A DNA stretch of 64,000 nucleotides from Neobacillus sp. CF12 (GTDB taxonomy: Bacteria; Bacillota; Bacilli; Bacillales; Cytobacillaceae): the NCBI RefSeq assembly GCF_030348765.1, contig NZ_JAUCEU010000007.1:4747501-4811500 (forward strand). The letters run 5' to 3'. Below, piece by piece: positions 7,771 through 20,089 of this stretch; the stretch's first letter is position 1; each line of letters begins with the position of its first letter. A model generated the notes under the pieces. That model was not told the origin of the DNA and made no database searches. It saw nothing but the letters and a program-made list of their open reading frames with translations. A program made the translations under genes and the position numbers.

Positions 7771-7781
7771 CAGGTAAGTGT

Positions 7782-7822
7782 ACACCTAATTAACAAGGGT
7801 AACAAGGCTGTCATTTAGGTGT
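7782..7822. repeat. Inverted repeat at the element/chromosome junction
   Basis: ACACCTAA (7782-7789) and TTAGGTGT (7815-7822) are perfect 8-bp arms with a 25-nt centre. They lie exactly between the last element-style gene and the truncated DUF3231 gene, where a recombinase site or element end would be expected. Confidence 0.4.
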
Positions 7823-8148
7823 TAACTAGATTTAAAGAACGAGACTTAATAAAAGAACAACTTCTTGGGAATATTTCAACCACAATGGAAGTAACCGATT
7901 CAACCATACTGCCCTTTTCTAATAAACTAATTGTTTCCCTGTTTCATTCATTGAACGCCATCGATATTACGTTACTTGGCCACGCGATGTCCGTGTCGAT
8001 GCGGACAGACTTGGTGGCAAATTATCAAAAATTCATAACAGAAATTTTGATTTATGCAGGGAAAGGATTCAATTTAATGGTTGATCGCGGCTGGCTCCAA
8101 CAGCCTCCGATGGCACCAAATCGAAAAGATCTTGAAGATATGAAATGA
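7819..8148 (+). pseudogene. 5'-truncated DUF3231 family gene
   Basis: The 109 codons match only the C-terminal third of DUF3231 proteins, which are normally about 330 residues: MEVTDSTILPFSNKL, then MRTDLVANYQKFITEI and a GWLQQPPMAPNRKDL end. An in-frame stop lies directly before the first possible GTG, and no ribosome binding site is present. The missing part would lie where the mobile element begins, so insertion or deletion at the element edge most likely cut this gene. The function of the family is not established. Confidence 0.8.
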
Positions 8149-8152
8149 GCAG

Positions 8153-8186
8153 AAAAAGGCTTATCAGCAGTGAAAGCCTTTTTTAT
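8153..8186 (+). terminator. Terminator after the DUF3231 remnant
   Basis: AAAAAGGCTT and AAAGCCTTTTTT form a stem followed by T-rich sequence, 5 bp after the stop of the truncated gene. Confidence 0.65.
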
Positions 8187-8292
8187 TTTTAGGACAAATA
8201 GCATATTGAAATTCCCCTAAAATTAAATACCAGAAATTTTTCATTCACCATCCCTCATGTTTCCTGTAAAATAGGAAAAGGGGGGTTAAGAA

Positions 8293-9618
8293 ATGGATTT
8301 AAAAGCAGGTTTATGGCAGCAACAAACGTTAAAATTGGCGATGACACAAGAGTTAACCCAGGCGATTGCACTCTTACAGTATTCAGCACAAGAACTAACT
8401 TCTTTTTTAGAGAATAAAGCTCTTGAAAATCCCCTGATCAAGGTTGAAAATAACAATATTCAGCCTATTAACCCATTAATTGACCGCAATCGGCGGAAAC
8501 ATACTAAAAACACAGAAAATGAGTGGATTGAACAAATTGCGGCAAAGACATCTTCTGTTGAAGAACAATTGATCAGTCAACTTAAAATGCAAAAATACTC
8601 TAGTAAGCAATTAAGAGTTATTAAATACTTGATTGAAAATCTTGATGTAAACGGATACTTATCTTCAGAACCTAAGGAAATCTCCGAACAATTAGGTGTA
8701 CCTTTAGAACTGGTAGAGGAGAGCATTATCGTTATCCAAGCATTAGAACCGGCAGGAATCGGGGCACGTGATCTTCAGGAATGCTTATTAATTCAAATTG
8801 AAAGAGAAAATTTAGAGGATGACTTAGCGCTAACGATTCTTACTCAGTATTTCATCCCCTTTGCAGAAAAGAAATGGAAGCAAATTGCAAAGGAATTACA
8901 AATTCCACTTCAAAAGATTCAAGAGATATTTGACACCATACAACAATTAAATCCACGCCCTGGTGCACTTTTTGAGCAGGAAAGTTCTTCCTATATTATC
9001 CCTGATGCGATCGTCGAACGGGTTGGAGAGGGTTTTTCCGTGAGGTTGTGTGATGATATTATTCCTAAAATCAGCTTTAACGACAATTATTATAAAAGTT
9101 TTACTAGCAGCCAAGATGCTCAAGTAGGCCGTTTTTTACAAGAGAAAGTACAGGATTATCAATGGATTTTGCGAAGTATCGAGCAAAGAAAAGAAACCTT
9201 AACGAGGGTTGTCAGTAAAATTGTGGAAAAGCAGATCCCGTTTTTTGAAAAAGGGCGAGAATATTTAGTTCCAATGACGATGAAAGAAATTGCAGTTGAA
9301 CTTGATATTCATGAATCCACGGTCAGTCGTGCTGTGAAGGAAAAATATGTTCAAACACCAATTGGAACTTTTTCACTAAAATCCTTCTTCACAAGCACGA
9401 TTCAAACGGTATCAAATGAAAGCACTTCCTCTAGTCAGGTGAAAAATGCGATTGCTTCGTTGATAGAAACTGAGAATAAACAACGTCCGCTGTCCGATCA
9501 AGAAATTGTAGAAGAGCTTAAGAAATGCCAGGGAATTGTGGTTTCAAGGAGAACGATTGCAAAGTACCGCGATCAACTCGGAATACCCTCCTCTTCTAAA
9601 AGAAAAAGGTTTGATTGA
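8293..9618 (+). CDS. rpoN: RNA polymerase sigma-54 factor (SigL/RpoN)
   Basis: This is a full-length 441-residue sigma-54. The N-terminal glutamine/leucine-rich activator-response region (WQQQTLKLAMTQELTQAIAL) covers about 1-50. The core-binding domain covers about 75-270. The HTH lies near 325-345 (MKEIAVELDIHESTVSRAV). The RpoN box is SRRTIAKYRD near residues 418-427. In Bacillus this factor drives enhancer-dependent genes for amino acid, levan and acetoin catabolism. An AAAGGGGGGTTAAGA site precedes the ATG. It lies 13 bp upstream of a glutaredoxin-like gene and upstream of cggR, an order often seen in Bacillaceae. Confidence 0.97.
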   Translation: MDLKAGLWQQQTLKLAMTQELTQAIALLQYSAQELTSFLENKALENPLIKVENNNIQPINPLIDRNRRKHTKNTENEWIEQIAAKTSSVEEQLISQLKMQKYSSKQLRVIKYLIENLDVNGYLSSEPKEISEQLGVPLELVEESIIVIQALEPAGIGARDLQECLLIQIERENLEDDLALTILTQYFIPFAEKKWKQIAKELQIPLQKIQEIFDTIQQLNPRPGALFEQESSSYIIPDAIVERVGEGFSVRLCDDIIPKISFNDNYYKSFTSSQDAQVGRFLQEKVQDYQWILRSIEQRKETLTRVVSKIVEKQIPFFEKGREYLVPMTMKEIAVELDIHESTVSRAVKEKYVQTPIGTFSLKSFFTSTIQTVSNESTSSSQVKNAIASLIETENKQRPLSDQEIVEELKKCQGIVVSRRTIAKYRDQLGIPSSSKRKRFD

Positions 9619-9631
9619 AAGGAAATGAACA

Positions 9632-9889
9632 ATGCGACAAACAGTCATTAGCTTTTATACTAGAAAACGCTGCCCACTTTGTGAGAAAGCAAAAAAAACA
9701 ATCCTTGAATTAAAAGAGGAATTTAATTTTTCTCTCGAAGAAATTGATATTGATGAAAGTGATGAATTAACGGAACTGTACGGAATTATGATTCCTGTTG
9801 TTCATATTGATGGCGAGGAAGTTGCTTTTGGAATAATTAACAAAATTGACATAAGTAACCGTTTACAAGAAAAAATACGAAACTTTTAA
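9632..9889 (+). CDS. Glutaredoxin family thiol protein
   Basis: This encodes 85 residues with a glutaredoxin/thioredoxin fold. The redox motif is CPLC at about residues 14-17, followed by KAKKTILELKEE and the cis-proline segment MIPVVHIDGEEV. It is shorter than classical glutaredoxins and lacks any extra domain. It follows rpoN by 13 bp and is probably cotranscribed with it. Its substrate cannot be read from the sequence. It could reduce low-molecular-weight thiol adducts (bacillithiol systems). Confidence 0.85.
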   Translation: MRQTVISFYTRKRCPLCEKAKKTILELKEEFNFSLEEIDIDESDELTELYGIMIPVVHIDGEEVAFGIINKIDISNRLQEKIRNF

Positions 9890-9890
9890 G

Positions 9891-9919
9891 TTGAAAATGG
9901 TTTTCACTCCTGTTAGAAT
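9891..9919 (+). promoter_or_regulatory. SigA-type promoter of the cggR-gapA operon
   Basis: TTGAAA (9891-9896), a 17-bp spacer and TAGAAT (9914-9919) make a near-consensus vegetative promoter. Transcription would start near 9926, about 30 bp before the CggR operator. Confidence 0.8.
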
Positions 9920-9956
9920 GTAAATTGTTAGCAGGGGTGATTTTTTTTCGATGAAG

Positions 9957-9992
9957 TGGGACATAATTTGTCTAGGGTGGACGTTTTATGAC
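9957..9992 (+). promoter_or_regulatory. CggR operator (two half-sites)
   Basis: TGGGAC-N6-TGTC, a 4-bp gap, then GTGGAC-N6-TGAC. This follows the known B. subtilis CggR operator pattern CGGGAC-N6-TGTC-N4-CGGGAC-N6-TGTC, with a few substitutions. It lies downstream of the promoter, as in B. subtilis, so CggR would block elongation until fructose-1,6-bisphosphate releases it. The left half-site is better conserved than the right. Confidence 0.85.
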
Positions 9993-10022
9993 CAGTTACT
10001 TATAATAAAGGAGCAAGGTGTT

Positions 10023-11045
10023 ATGCAATCACTCATCGATATTCAAAAAAGATTATTACCTGATCTCCTTCAAGTGCTACACAAACGATATTCTATCCTT
10101 AGGCATATAAGTTTTATGCAGCCTGTAGGAAGAAGGAGTCTTGCTACCAACCTTGGGTATACAGAACGAGTCCTTCGTGGCGAAGTGGATTTCCTAAAGG
10201 AACAAAATCTTATTTCTATTAACAATATTGGAATGAGTTTAACCTCTGAAGGGAAAAATTTGCTGGAAGACTTAGAAGAAATGATTCGCGAACTAATTGG
10301 GATCGATGTGATGGAGCTAGAATTAAAACATCGTCTTAAAATTCGTAAAGTAGTTATCGTACCGGGCAACAGTGATGATTCCTTAATGGTAAAGGATGAC
10401 CTAGGTAAGGCCAGCGCATTATGCATGAAAAATTACTTAGATGGGAAAAATATTATCGCTGTAACTGGCGGTTCAACCATGGCAGCTGTTGCAAATGTAC
10501 TTACCCCTGAACTTGGAAAAAAGGATCTTCTATTTGTTCCTGCTCGAGGTGGAATAGGTGAGGATGTACAGAATCAAGCAAATACGATTAGCTCGATTAT
10601 GTCGAGAAATACTCGATCGAAACACCGAGTGTTCTATGTTCCCGACCAGGTTAGTAATGAAATTTATGAATCTCTTATCAAAGAACCAGATATTCATGAT
10701 GTGTTAAATCTAATTAGATCTGCAAGCATGGTTCTTCATGGTATTGGGGATGCTATTACAATGGCTGAACGTCGAAAAACAAAACCCGAGATTATGCAGA
10801 AACTTATAGATAATTCTGCAGTGGGAGAAGCCTTCGGGTATTACTTTAATGAAGATGGTGAAATCGTCCATAAGGTTTTAACGATTGGACTTCAACTAGA
10901 AGACTTAACACAGATTCCTAATGTGATTGCAGTAGCCGGTGGTGCGTCCAAGGCAAAAGCAATTAAAGCTTATATGAAAAAAGCACCGGCCTCGACGATA
11001 CTTATAACCGATGAGGGTGCAGCGAGAAAGTTATTAAAAGGATAA
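10023..11045 (+). CDS. cggR: Central glycolytic genes regulator
   Basis: This encodes 340 residues from the ATG at 10023, which follows AAAGGAGCAAGG. A more upstream ATG at 9951 is rejected because that region carries the operator. The N-terminal winged HTH spans about 20-75 (GRRSLATNLGYTERVLRGEV). The rest is the SorC/DeoR-type sugar-binding effector domain, with conserved VTGGSTMAAVA and FVPARGGIGEDVQNQANT segments and a GEAFGYYFNEDGE stretch. It represses its own operon and gapA and responds to fructose-1,6-bisphosphate in B. subtilis. Confidence 0.96.
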   Translation: MQSLIDIQKRLLPDLLQVLHKRYSILRHISFMQPVGRRSLATNLGYTERVLRGEVDFLKEQNLISINNIGMSLTSEGKNLLEDLEEMIRELIGIDVMELELKHRLKIRKVVIVPGNSDDSLMVKDDLGKASALCMKNYLDGKNIIAVTGGSTMAAVANVLTPELGKKDLLFVPARGGIGEDVQNQANTISSIMSRNTRSKHRVFYVPDQVSNEIYESLIKEPDIHDVLNLIRSASMVLHGIGDAITMAERRKTKPEIMQKLIDNSAVGEAFGYYFNEDGEIVHKVLTIGLQLEDLTQIPNVIAVAGGASKAKAIKAYMKKAPASTILITDEGAARKLLKG

Positions 11046-12101
<1,056 letters not shown>

Positions 12102-12118
12102 TCAATAGTTGGTTGAGA

Positions 12119-12148
12119 TTGGAAAATATTTCATCAAAAAGCTATAAT
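12119..12148 (+). promoter_or_regulatory. Possible secondary promoter before pgk
   Basis: TTGGAA (12119-12124), an 18-bp spacer and TATAAT (12143-12148). It lies just upstream of the intercistronic hairpin, so transcripts from it would meet that hairpin at once. In B. subtilis the pgk-eno genes also have their own promoter, but the exact site here is inferred. Confidence 0.45.
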
Positions 12149-12163
12149 GATTTAGGGTATTTC

Positions 12164-12199
12164 AAAGGGGAGCGGGGAACATTCCCCCTCCCTTTTTTT
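12164..12199 (+). terminator. Intercistronic terminator between gapA and pgk
   Basis: A G-rich arm from 12164 pairs through CGGGGAA/TTCCCCC with one bulge to CTCCC, followed by seven T. Partial termination here would give more cggR-gapA message than distal message, as known in B. subtilis. Confidence 0.75.
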
Positions 12200-12236
12200 G
12201 TTGGAAATGTTGTCAATACATAAGGAGGCTTTTCGC

Positions 12237-13421
12237 ATGAACAAGAAAACATTAAAAGATGTTGATGTTAAAGGAAAACGCGTATTCTGCCGCGTGGATT
12301 TTAACGTGCCGATGCAGGATGGAAAAATTACTGATGAAACAAGAATTCGCGCTGCTTTACCAACGATTCAATACCTTGTTGATCAGGGTGCTAAAGTCAT
12401 TTTAGCGAGCCATTTTGGACGTCCAAAAGGTAAAGTGGTTGAGGAAATGCGCTTAACTCCAGTGGGTGTAAGACTTTCTGAACTACTTGGTAAAAACGTA
12501 CAGAAAGCGGATGAAGCCTATGGTGATTCTGTTAAATCTTTGATTGAATCAATGAATGAAGGCGATGTTCTTCTTCTTGAAAACGTTCGGTTTTATCCAG
12601 GTGAGGAAAAGAATGATGCAGAACTTGCGAAATCGTTTGCAGAACTTGCTGATGTTTATGTAAACGACGCATTTGGTGCTGCACACAGAGCCCATGCTTC
12701 TACAGAAGGTATTGCACACCATCTTCCTGCGGTATCTGGTCTTTTAATGGAAAAAGAGCTTGATGTTCTTGGAAAAGCTTTATCAAATCCTGAGCGTCCG
12801 TTTACTGCCATTATTGGCGGTGCAAAGGTTAAGGACAAGATTGGTGTTATAGAAAATCTATTAGAACAGGTTGATAACCTAATCATTGGCGGCGGACTTG
12901 CCTATACATTTGTTAAAGCGCAAGGTCATGAAATTGGTAAATCACTGCTTGAGGCAGATAAAATTGACTTAGCAAATTCTTTTATCGAGAAAGCAAAAGA
13001 AAAAGGTGTCAATTTCTATATGCCAGTTGATGCAATCGTTGCGGACGACTTTTCTGGGGATGCGAATATCAAAGAAGTAGCGATTGAGGAAATTCCTGCT
13101 GATTGGGAAGCACTTGATATCGGACCAAAGACTAGAGAGATATACCGTGACGTAATCCAAAAGTCAAAATTAGTAATTTGGAACGGACCTATGGGTGTGT
13201 TTGAAATCGATGCATTTGCTGGTGGAACAAAGGCAGTTGCAGAAGCACTTGCAGAAGCAGAAGGTACATATTCTGTAATTGGCGGCGGAGACTCCGCAGC
13301 TGCAGTAGAAAAATTCAATTTAGCAGAGAAAATGAGCCATATTTCAACAGGCGGCGGCGCTTCACTTGAATTTATGGAAGGCAAAGAACTTCCAGGCGTT
13401 GTAGCATTAAACGATAAATAA
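12237..13421 (+). CDS. pgk: Phosphoglycerate kinase
   Basis: This encodes 394 residues from the ATG at 12237 after TAAGGAGGC. A start at 12198 is rejected because it lies at the terminator T-run and adds 13 non-homologous residues. N-domain substrate motifs include [10 protein letters not shown] and the SHFGRPKG loop. The C-domain nucleotide site includes [11 protein letters not shown] and the GGGDSAAAV glycine loop. It transfers phosphate from 1,3-bisphosphoglycerate to ADP. It is followed by tpiA after 33 bp. Confidence 0.98.
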   Translation: MNKKTLKDVDVKGKRVFCRVDFNVPMQDGKITDETRIRAALPTIQYLVDQGAKVILASHFGRPKGKVVEEMRLTPVGVRLSELLGKNVQKADEAYGDSVKSLIESMNEGDVLLLENVRFYPGEEKNDAELAKSFAELADVYVNDAFGAAHRAHASTEGIAHHLPAVSGLLMEKELDVLGKALSNPERPFTAIIGGAKVKDKIGVIENLLEQVDNLIIGGGLAYTFVKAQGHEIGKSLLEADKIDLANSFIEKAKEKGVNFYMPVDAIVADDFSGDANIKEVAIEEIPADWEALDIGPKTREIYRDVIQKSKLVIWNGPMGVFEIDAFAGGTKAVAEALAEAEGTYSVIGGGDSAAAVEKFNLAEKMSHISTGGGASLEFMEGKELPGVVALNDK

Positions 13422-17067
<3,646 letters not shown>

Positions 17068-17077
17068 TCAACTAAGC

Positions 17078-17111
17078 AAAGGCACTCATTGACGAATGAG
17101 TGCCTTTTTTT
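17078..17111 (+). terminator. Terminator of the glycolytic operon
   Basis: AAAGGCACTCATT and AATGAGTGCCTTT form a perfect 13-bp stem with a 4-nt loop and a seven-T tract. Confidence 0.9.
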
Positions 17112-17189
17112 GTTTTGCATAGCTGGAGACAACCTTCATGAAAGTATCTAAAGAATAGGATAGAAAAGTAAATAATTGGGGGTGTATTT

Positions 17190-18731
17190 GTGGGCGATTG
17201 TCGAATTTTAATCGGGAGTCCAATCCATCGAAAACCAAATATCCTAAAAGAGTTTTTAAAGTATTTACCTAATATAGAGTCAGACGGTTTAGAAGTTAAT
17301 TACTTCTTTGTAGACGATAATATAGAACCTGAATCAACGGCCTTACTGAGTCAATTCTCTGAAGAACACGAAGGTGTTACAATTATTCCTTCTAACTCCA
17401 GAAATCTATTTATGAGTGATGAAAAAGGGACACACATATGGAATAGTAATTTAGTATGGAAGGTTGCAGAATATAAAAATCAAATCATCGAGTTTGCGTT
17501 GAAAAATAATTATGATTATCTATTTTTTATTGATTCGGATATTTTATTACATCCTAAAACACTTCAACAATTGATAAGTACGAAAAAAGATATTATTTCG
17601 GAAATATTTTGGACAGATTTTAAAGGAATTGGAATGGAATTACCACAGGTTTGGTTACAGGACGAATATAGCTTTTATTATAAAGAAACAGAGAAAACGT
17701 CGGTCGATATTAACAAATCCATAACCAACTTCCTTAGTAAACTAAAGTATCCTGGTGTTTATGAAGTAGGAGGGTTAGGTGCTTGTACATTGATATCCAA
17801 ACATGCCCTCCAAAAAGGAGCGAATTTTAGTAGAATTAAAAATCTATCTTTTGCGGGAGAAGATCGGCATTTTTGTATAAGGGCCATTGCCTTGGGATTA
17901 GATCTTCATGTTGATACTCATTATCCTGCCTTTCATATTTATAGAGAGTCGGATATTAACCGTATCCCTGCTTTTTTTGAGTCAGTGATATCTCAATCTT
18001 CAAGAAGGACTTATATTAGAAATTTTAAAAGTTCTAATAATAAACTAACGCTCTCAATGGTTGTTAAAAATGAAGCAAATAATTATTTAAAAAAGGTATT
18101 ATGCGAACATAGGCGGTACATTGATGAGGCCGTTATCATTGATGATGGCAGTACTGATAATACAGTTGAGATATGTCTAGAGACACTCGAAGGTATTCCT
18201 GTTCATCTAATAAAAAATGATATTTCGAAATTTTCCAACGAAGTAGAACTTCGAAAACAGCAATGGCTAGAAACCATTAAAACAAATCCTGATTGGATTT
18301 TGAATTTAGATGCTGATGAAATGTTTGAAGAGCAATTTCGAACGAATGTAAGAACAATGATTAACCAAACTCAATTTGATGTACTATGTTTCCGCTTATA
18401 TGATTTTTGGGATATGGAACATTATCGTGATGACGAATTATGGTGTGCACATAAAACCTATCGTCCTTTCTTGGTGAGATACCAAAAAGATTTTCCTTAC
18501 AAGTGGAATGAACTAGCGCAGCATTGCGGAAGATTTCCGCGAAATATACTATTAAAACCGTATACTATGTCATCTATCAGATTAAAGCACTTTGGCTGGG
18601 CTAATCAGTCAAGGAGAGAAGCAAAATATAAACGTTATTTGGAACTGGACCCGGAATTTAAATATGGGTCGAAAGAACAGACTTTGTCCATACTTGATAA
18701 AGAGCCTAACTTGGTTAAATGGGAAGATTAA
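17190..18731 (+). CDS. Two-domain GT-A glycosyltransferase
   Basis: This encodes 513 residues from a GTG start behind TTGGGGGTG. The N-terminal half (about 1-280) is a GT-A fold with a DSD metal site in YLFFIDSDILLHP. The C-terminal half (about 285-513) is a second GT2 domain, SMVVKNEANNYL, VIIDDGSTDNT and a DAD site in ILNLDADEMFEE. No signal peptide or membrane segment is visible, so it acts in the cytosol. It converges with another GT2 gene next to a large repeat protein, which suggests protein or surface-polymer glycosylation. The acceptor is unknown. Confidence 0.8.
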   Translation: MGDCRILIGSPIHRKPNILKEFLKYLPNIESDGLEVNYFFVDDNIEPESTALLSQFSEEHEGVTIIPSNSRNLFMSDEKGTHIWNSNLVWKVAEYKNQIIEFALKNNYDYLFFIDSDILLHPKTLQQLISTKKDIISEIFWTDFKGIGMELPQVWLQDEYSFYYKETEKTSVDINKSITNFLSKLKYPGVYEVGGLGACTLISKHALQKGANFSRIKNLSFAGEDRHFCIRAIALGLDLHVDTHYPAFHIYRESDINRIPAFFESVISQSSRRTYIRNFKSSNNKLTLSMVVKNEANNYLKKVLCEHRRYIDEAVIIDDGSTDNTVEICLETLEGIPVHLIKNDISKFSNEVELRKQQWLETIKTNPDWILNLDADEMFEEQFRTNVRTMINQTQFDVLCFRLYDFWDMEHYRDDELWCAHKTYRPFLVRYQKDFPYKWNELAQHCGRFPRNILLKPYTMSSIRLKHFGWANQSRREAKYKRYLELDPEFKYGSKEQTLSILDKEPNLVKWED

Positions 18732-18764
18732 GCGTTCTATGTAATACAGCAGGGAAATAATATG

Positions 18765-18795
18765 GACTCCGGTTTGAATGCCGGAGTCATTTTTA
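18765..18795 (+). terminator. Terminator between convergent glycosyltransferase genes
   Basis: GACTCCGG and CCGGAGTC form a perfect 8-bp stem around TTTGAATG, followed by ATTTTT. Confidence 0.75.
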
Positions 18796-18834
18796 CATTA
18801 GTGCCTTTGGCATGTTTTTTATAAAATTGTTACT

Positions 18835-19947
18835 TCATTCAGTTAGTGCATCATCCTCCGGATGTTGACTGATTTTATATTTTATATAGGTTAATAATTT
18901 TGGAAGGATAGGATGGGAGGGCTTAAGTTGTGAGGCTTTCTTTAAATAATATAGTGCTTCCTTAATGTTGCCTTGTGATAAATACATAGTGGAAAGTTCT
19001 GTTGCAGGTATGAATCCCCAAAGGTCTTCTGAAATGTATCCAAGATATTCTTTTGGTTTTTTTAGGTTTAGAGCCAAATGGAACCAGTAAATGGCATTGT
19101 CTATTTTTCCTTGCTCTTTAAAAAAATAAGCAATCTTGCAGATAATTTCAGCTCTTGGAGGAATATATTCAAAGCTTCTTAGAAGGGATTTTAGCGCATT
19201 TTCATAATCATTTAATTCCTTGTAGCAATGATAAAGGTCTTGAAAGGCAGTTAAGTAAAAAGCGTGGGAATTTTCCTTATCTTTTATGAAAAACTCATTA
19301 AAGGCATCTACAGCTTCTTTATACCTATTATTGGAAGTGAGCTCTCGTCCATAATAGTAAAGTTGCCTGGAATTTAAAACTCCATTCTTCTTCAACGTGT
19401 TTTCAATAATTTTTAAATTGCGATCGGTTACTCTGTTATCTCTTTGCCCGTGAGTAATGGCGATGTCGGAGTACTGAACGTTATGATTGTAGCTAAATTG
19501 GACATATTCGTGGACAGGTTCTACCCATTTATAATTCCGGCTTCTCTTGATAAGTCGTTCACGTTTAAATTGTACTTTCGGCAAACCTGTATCATCAACG
19601 CCCAGATTATAATTTGTGATAACTACATCCACATCTGGATTGAGTGAGTGCTTCAATTCTAAAAACTTTTTTCGATCTTCAGGCAAGAGCAGATCGTCTG
19701 CATCTAACCACATTAAATATTCTTTCGTTCCTTTTGAAAAAGCAAAGTTTCTAGCTGCGGCAAAATCTGCGACCCATTCAAAGTCATAAATTAAGTCCGT
19801 ATATTTTCTAGCAATTTCTTTTGTTGTGTCATGAGAACCTGTATCAACAATGATAATCTCATCAACTAGGTCTTTGACACTTTCTAAACAGGCCCCTAGC
19901 ATTTTTTCCTCGTTTTTGACGATCATGCACAAACTAATGCCTATCAA
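18835..19947 (-). CDS. GT2 glycosyltransferase with C-terminal TPR repeats
   Basis: This encodes 370 residues from a TTG at 19947 placed 5 nt after GAGGTGG; a GTG three codons upstream overlaps that site. The GT2 domain (about 1-220) shows ISLCMIVKNEEKML, EIIIVDTGSHDTT and the DAD motif in LMWLDADDLLLPED. Tetratricopeptide-like helices follow (about 225-365), including AVDAFNEFF, ALKSLLRSFEY and ALYYLKKASQLKPSHP. This architecture occurs in Bacillus enzymes that modify peptides or surface proteins. It lies 143 bp downstream of, and on the same strand as, the repeat-protein gene, its likely partner. Confidence 0.85.
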   Translation of the reverse strand: MIGISLCMIVKNEEKMLGACLESVKDLVDEIIIVDTGSHDTTKEIARKYTDLIYDFEWVADFAAARNFAFSKGTKEYLMWLDADDLLLPEDRKKFLELKHSLNPDVDVVITNYNLGVDDTGLPKVQFKRERLIKRSRNYKWVEPVHEYVQFSYNHNVQYSDIAITHGQRDNRVTDRNLKIIENTLKKNGVLNSRQLYYYGRELTSNNRYKEAVDAFNEFFIKDKENSHAFYLTAFQDLYHCYKELNDYENALKSLLRSFEYIPPRAEIICKIAYFFKEQGKIDNAIYWFHLALNLKKPKEYLGYISEDLWGFIPATELSTMYLSQGNIKEALYYLKKASQLKPSHPILPKLLTYIKYKISQHPEDDALTE

Positions 19948-20011
19948 AAGTACCACCTCATTTATTATTCTTTTATATATTTTTACTCAAAAAATCATTT
20001 CGTGTTATAAC

Positions 20012-20040
20012 AAGTGCCCATCCATGGCGGATGAGCACTT
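20012..20040 (-). terminator. Hairpin after the repeat-protein gene
   Basis: AAGTGC and GCACTT with inner CATCC/GGATG make a long imperfect stem between the repeat gene and the downstream glycosyltransferase gene on the same strand. There is no clear T-tract, so it may be an mRNA-stabilising or weak-termination structure. Confidence 0.4.
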
Positions 20041-20089
20041 ATAAATGCAAGTTATATTTTTAGAATGATATTGGATTTTTCAATTATTC

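Noticed and set aside
9951..10022. Upstream ATG start for cggR
   Set aside because: The added 24 codons would be the CggR operator region; homologues start at the ATG at 10023, which has a good ribosome binding site.
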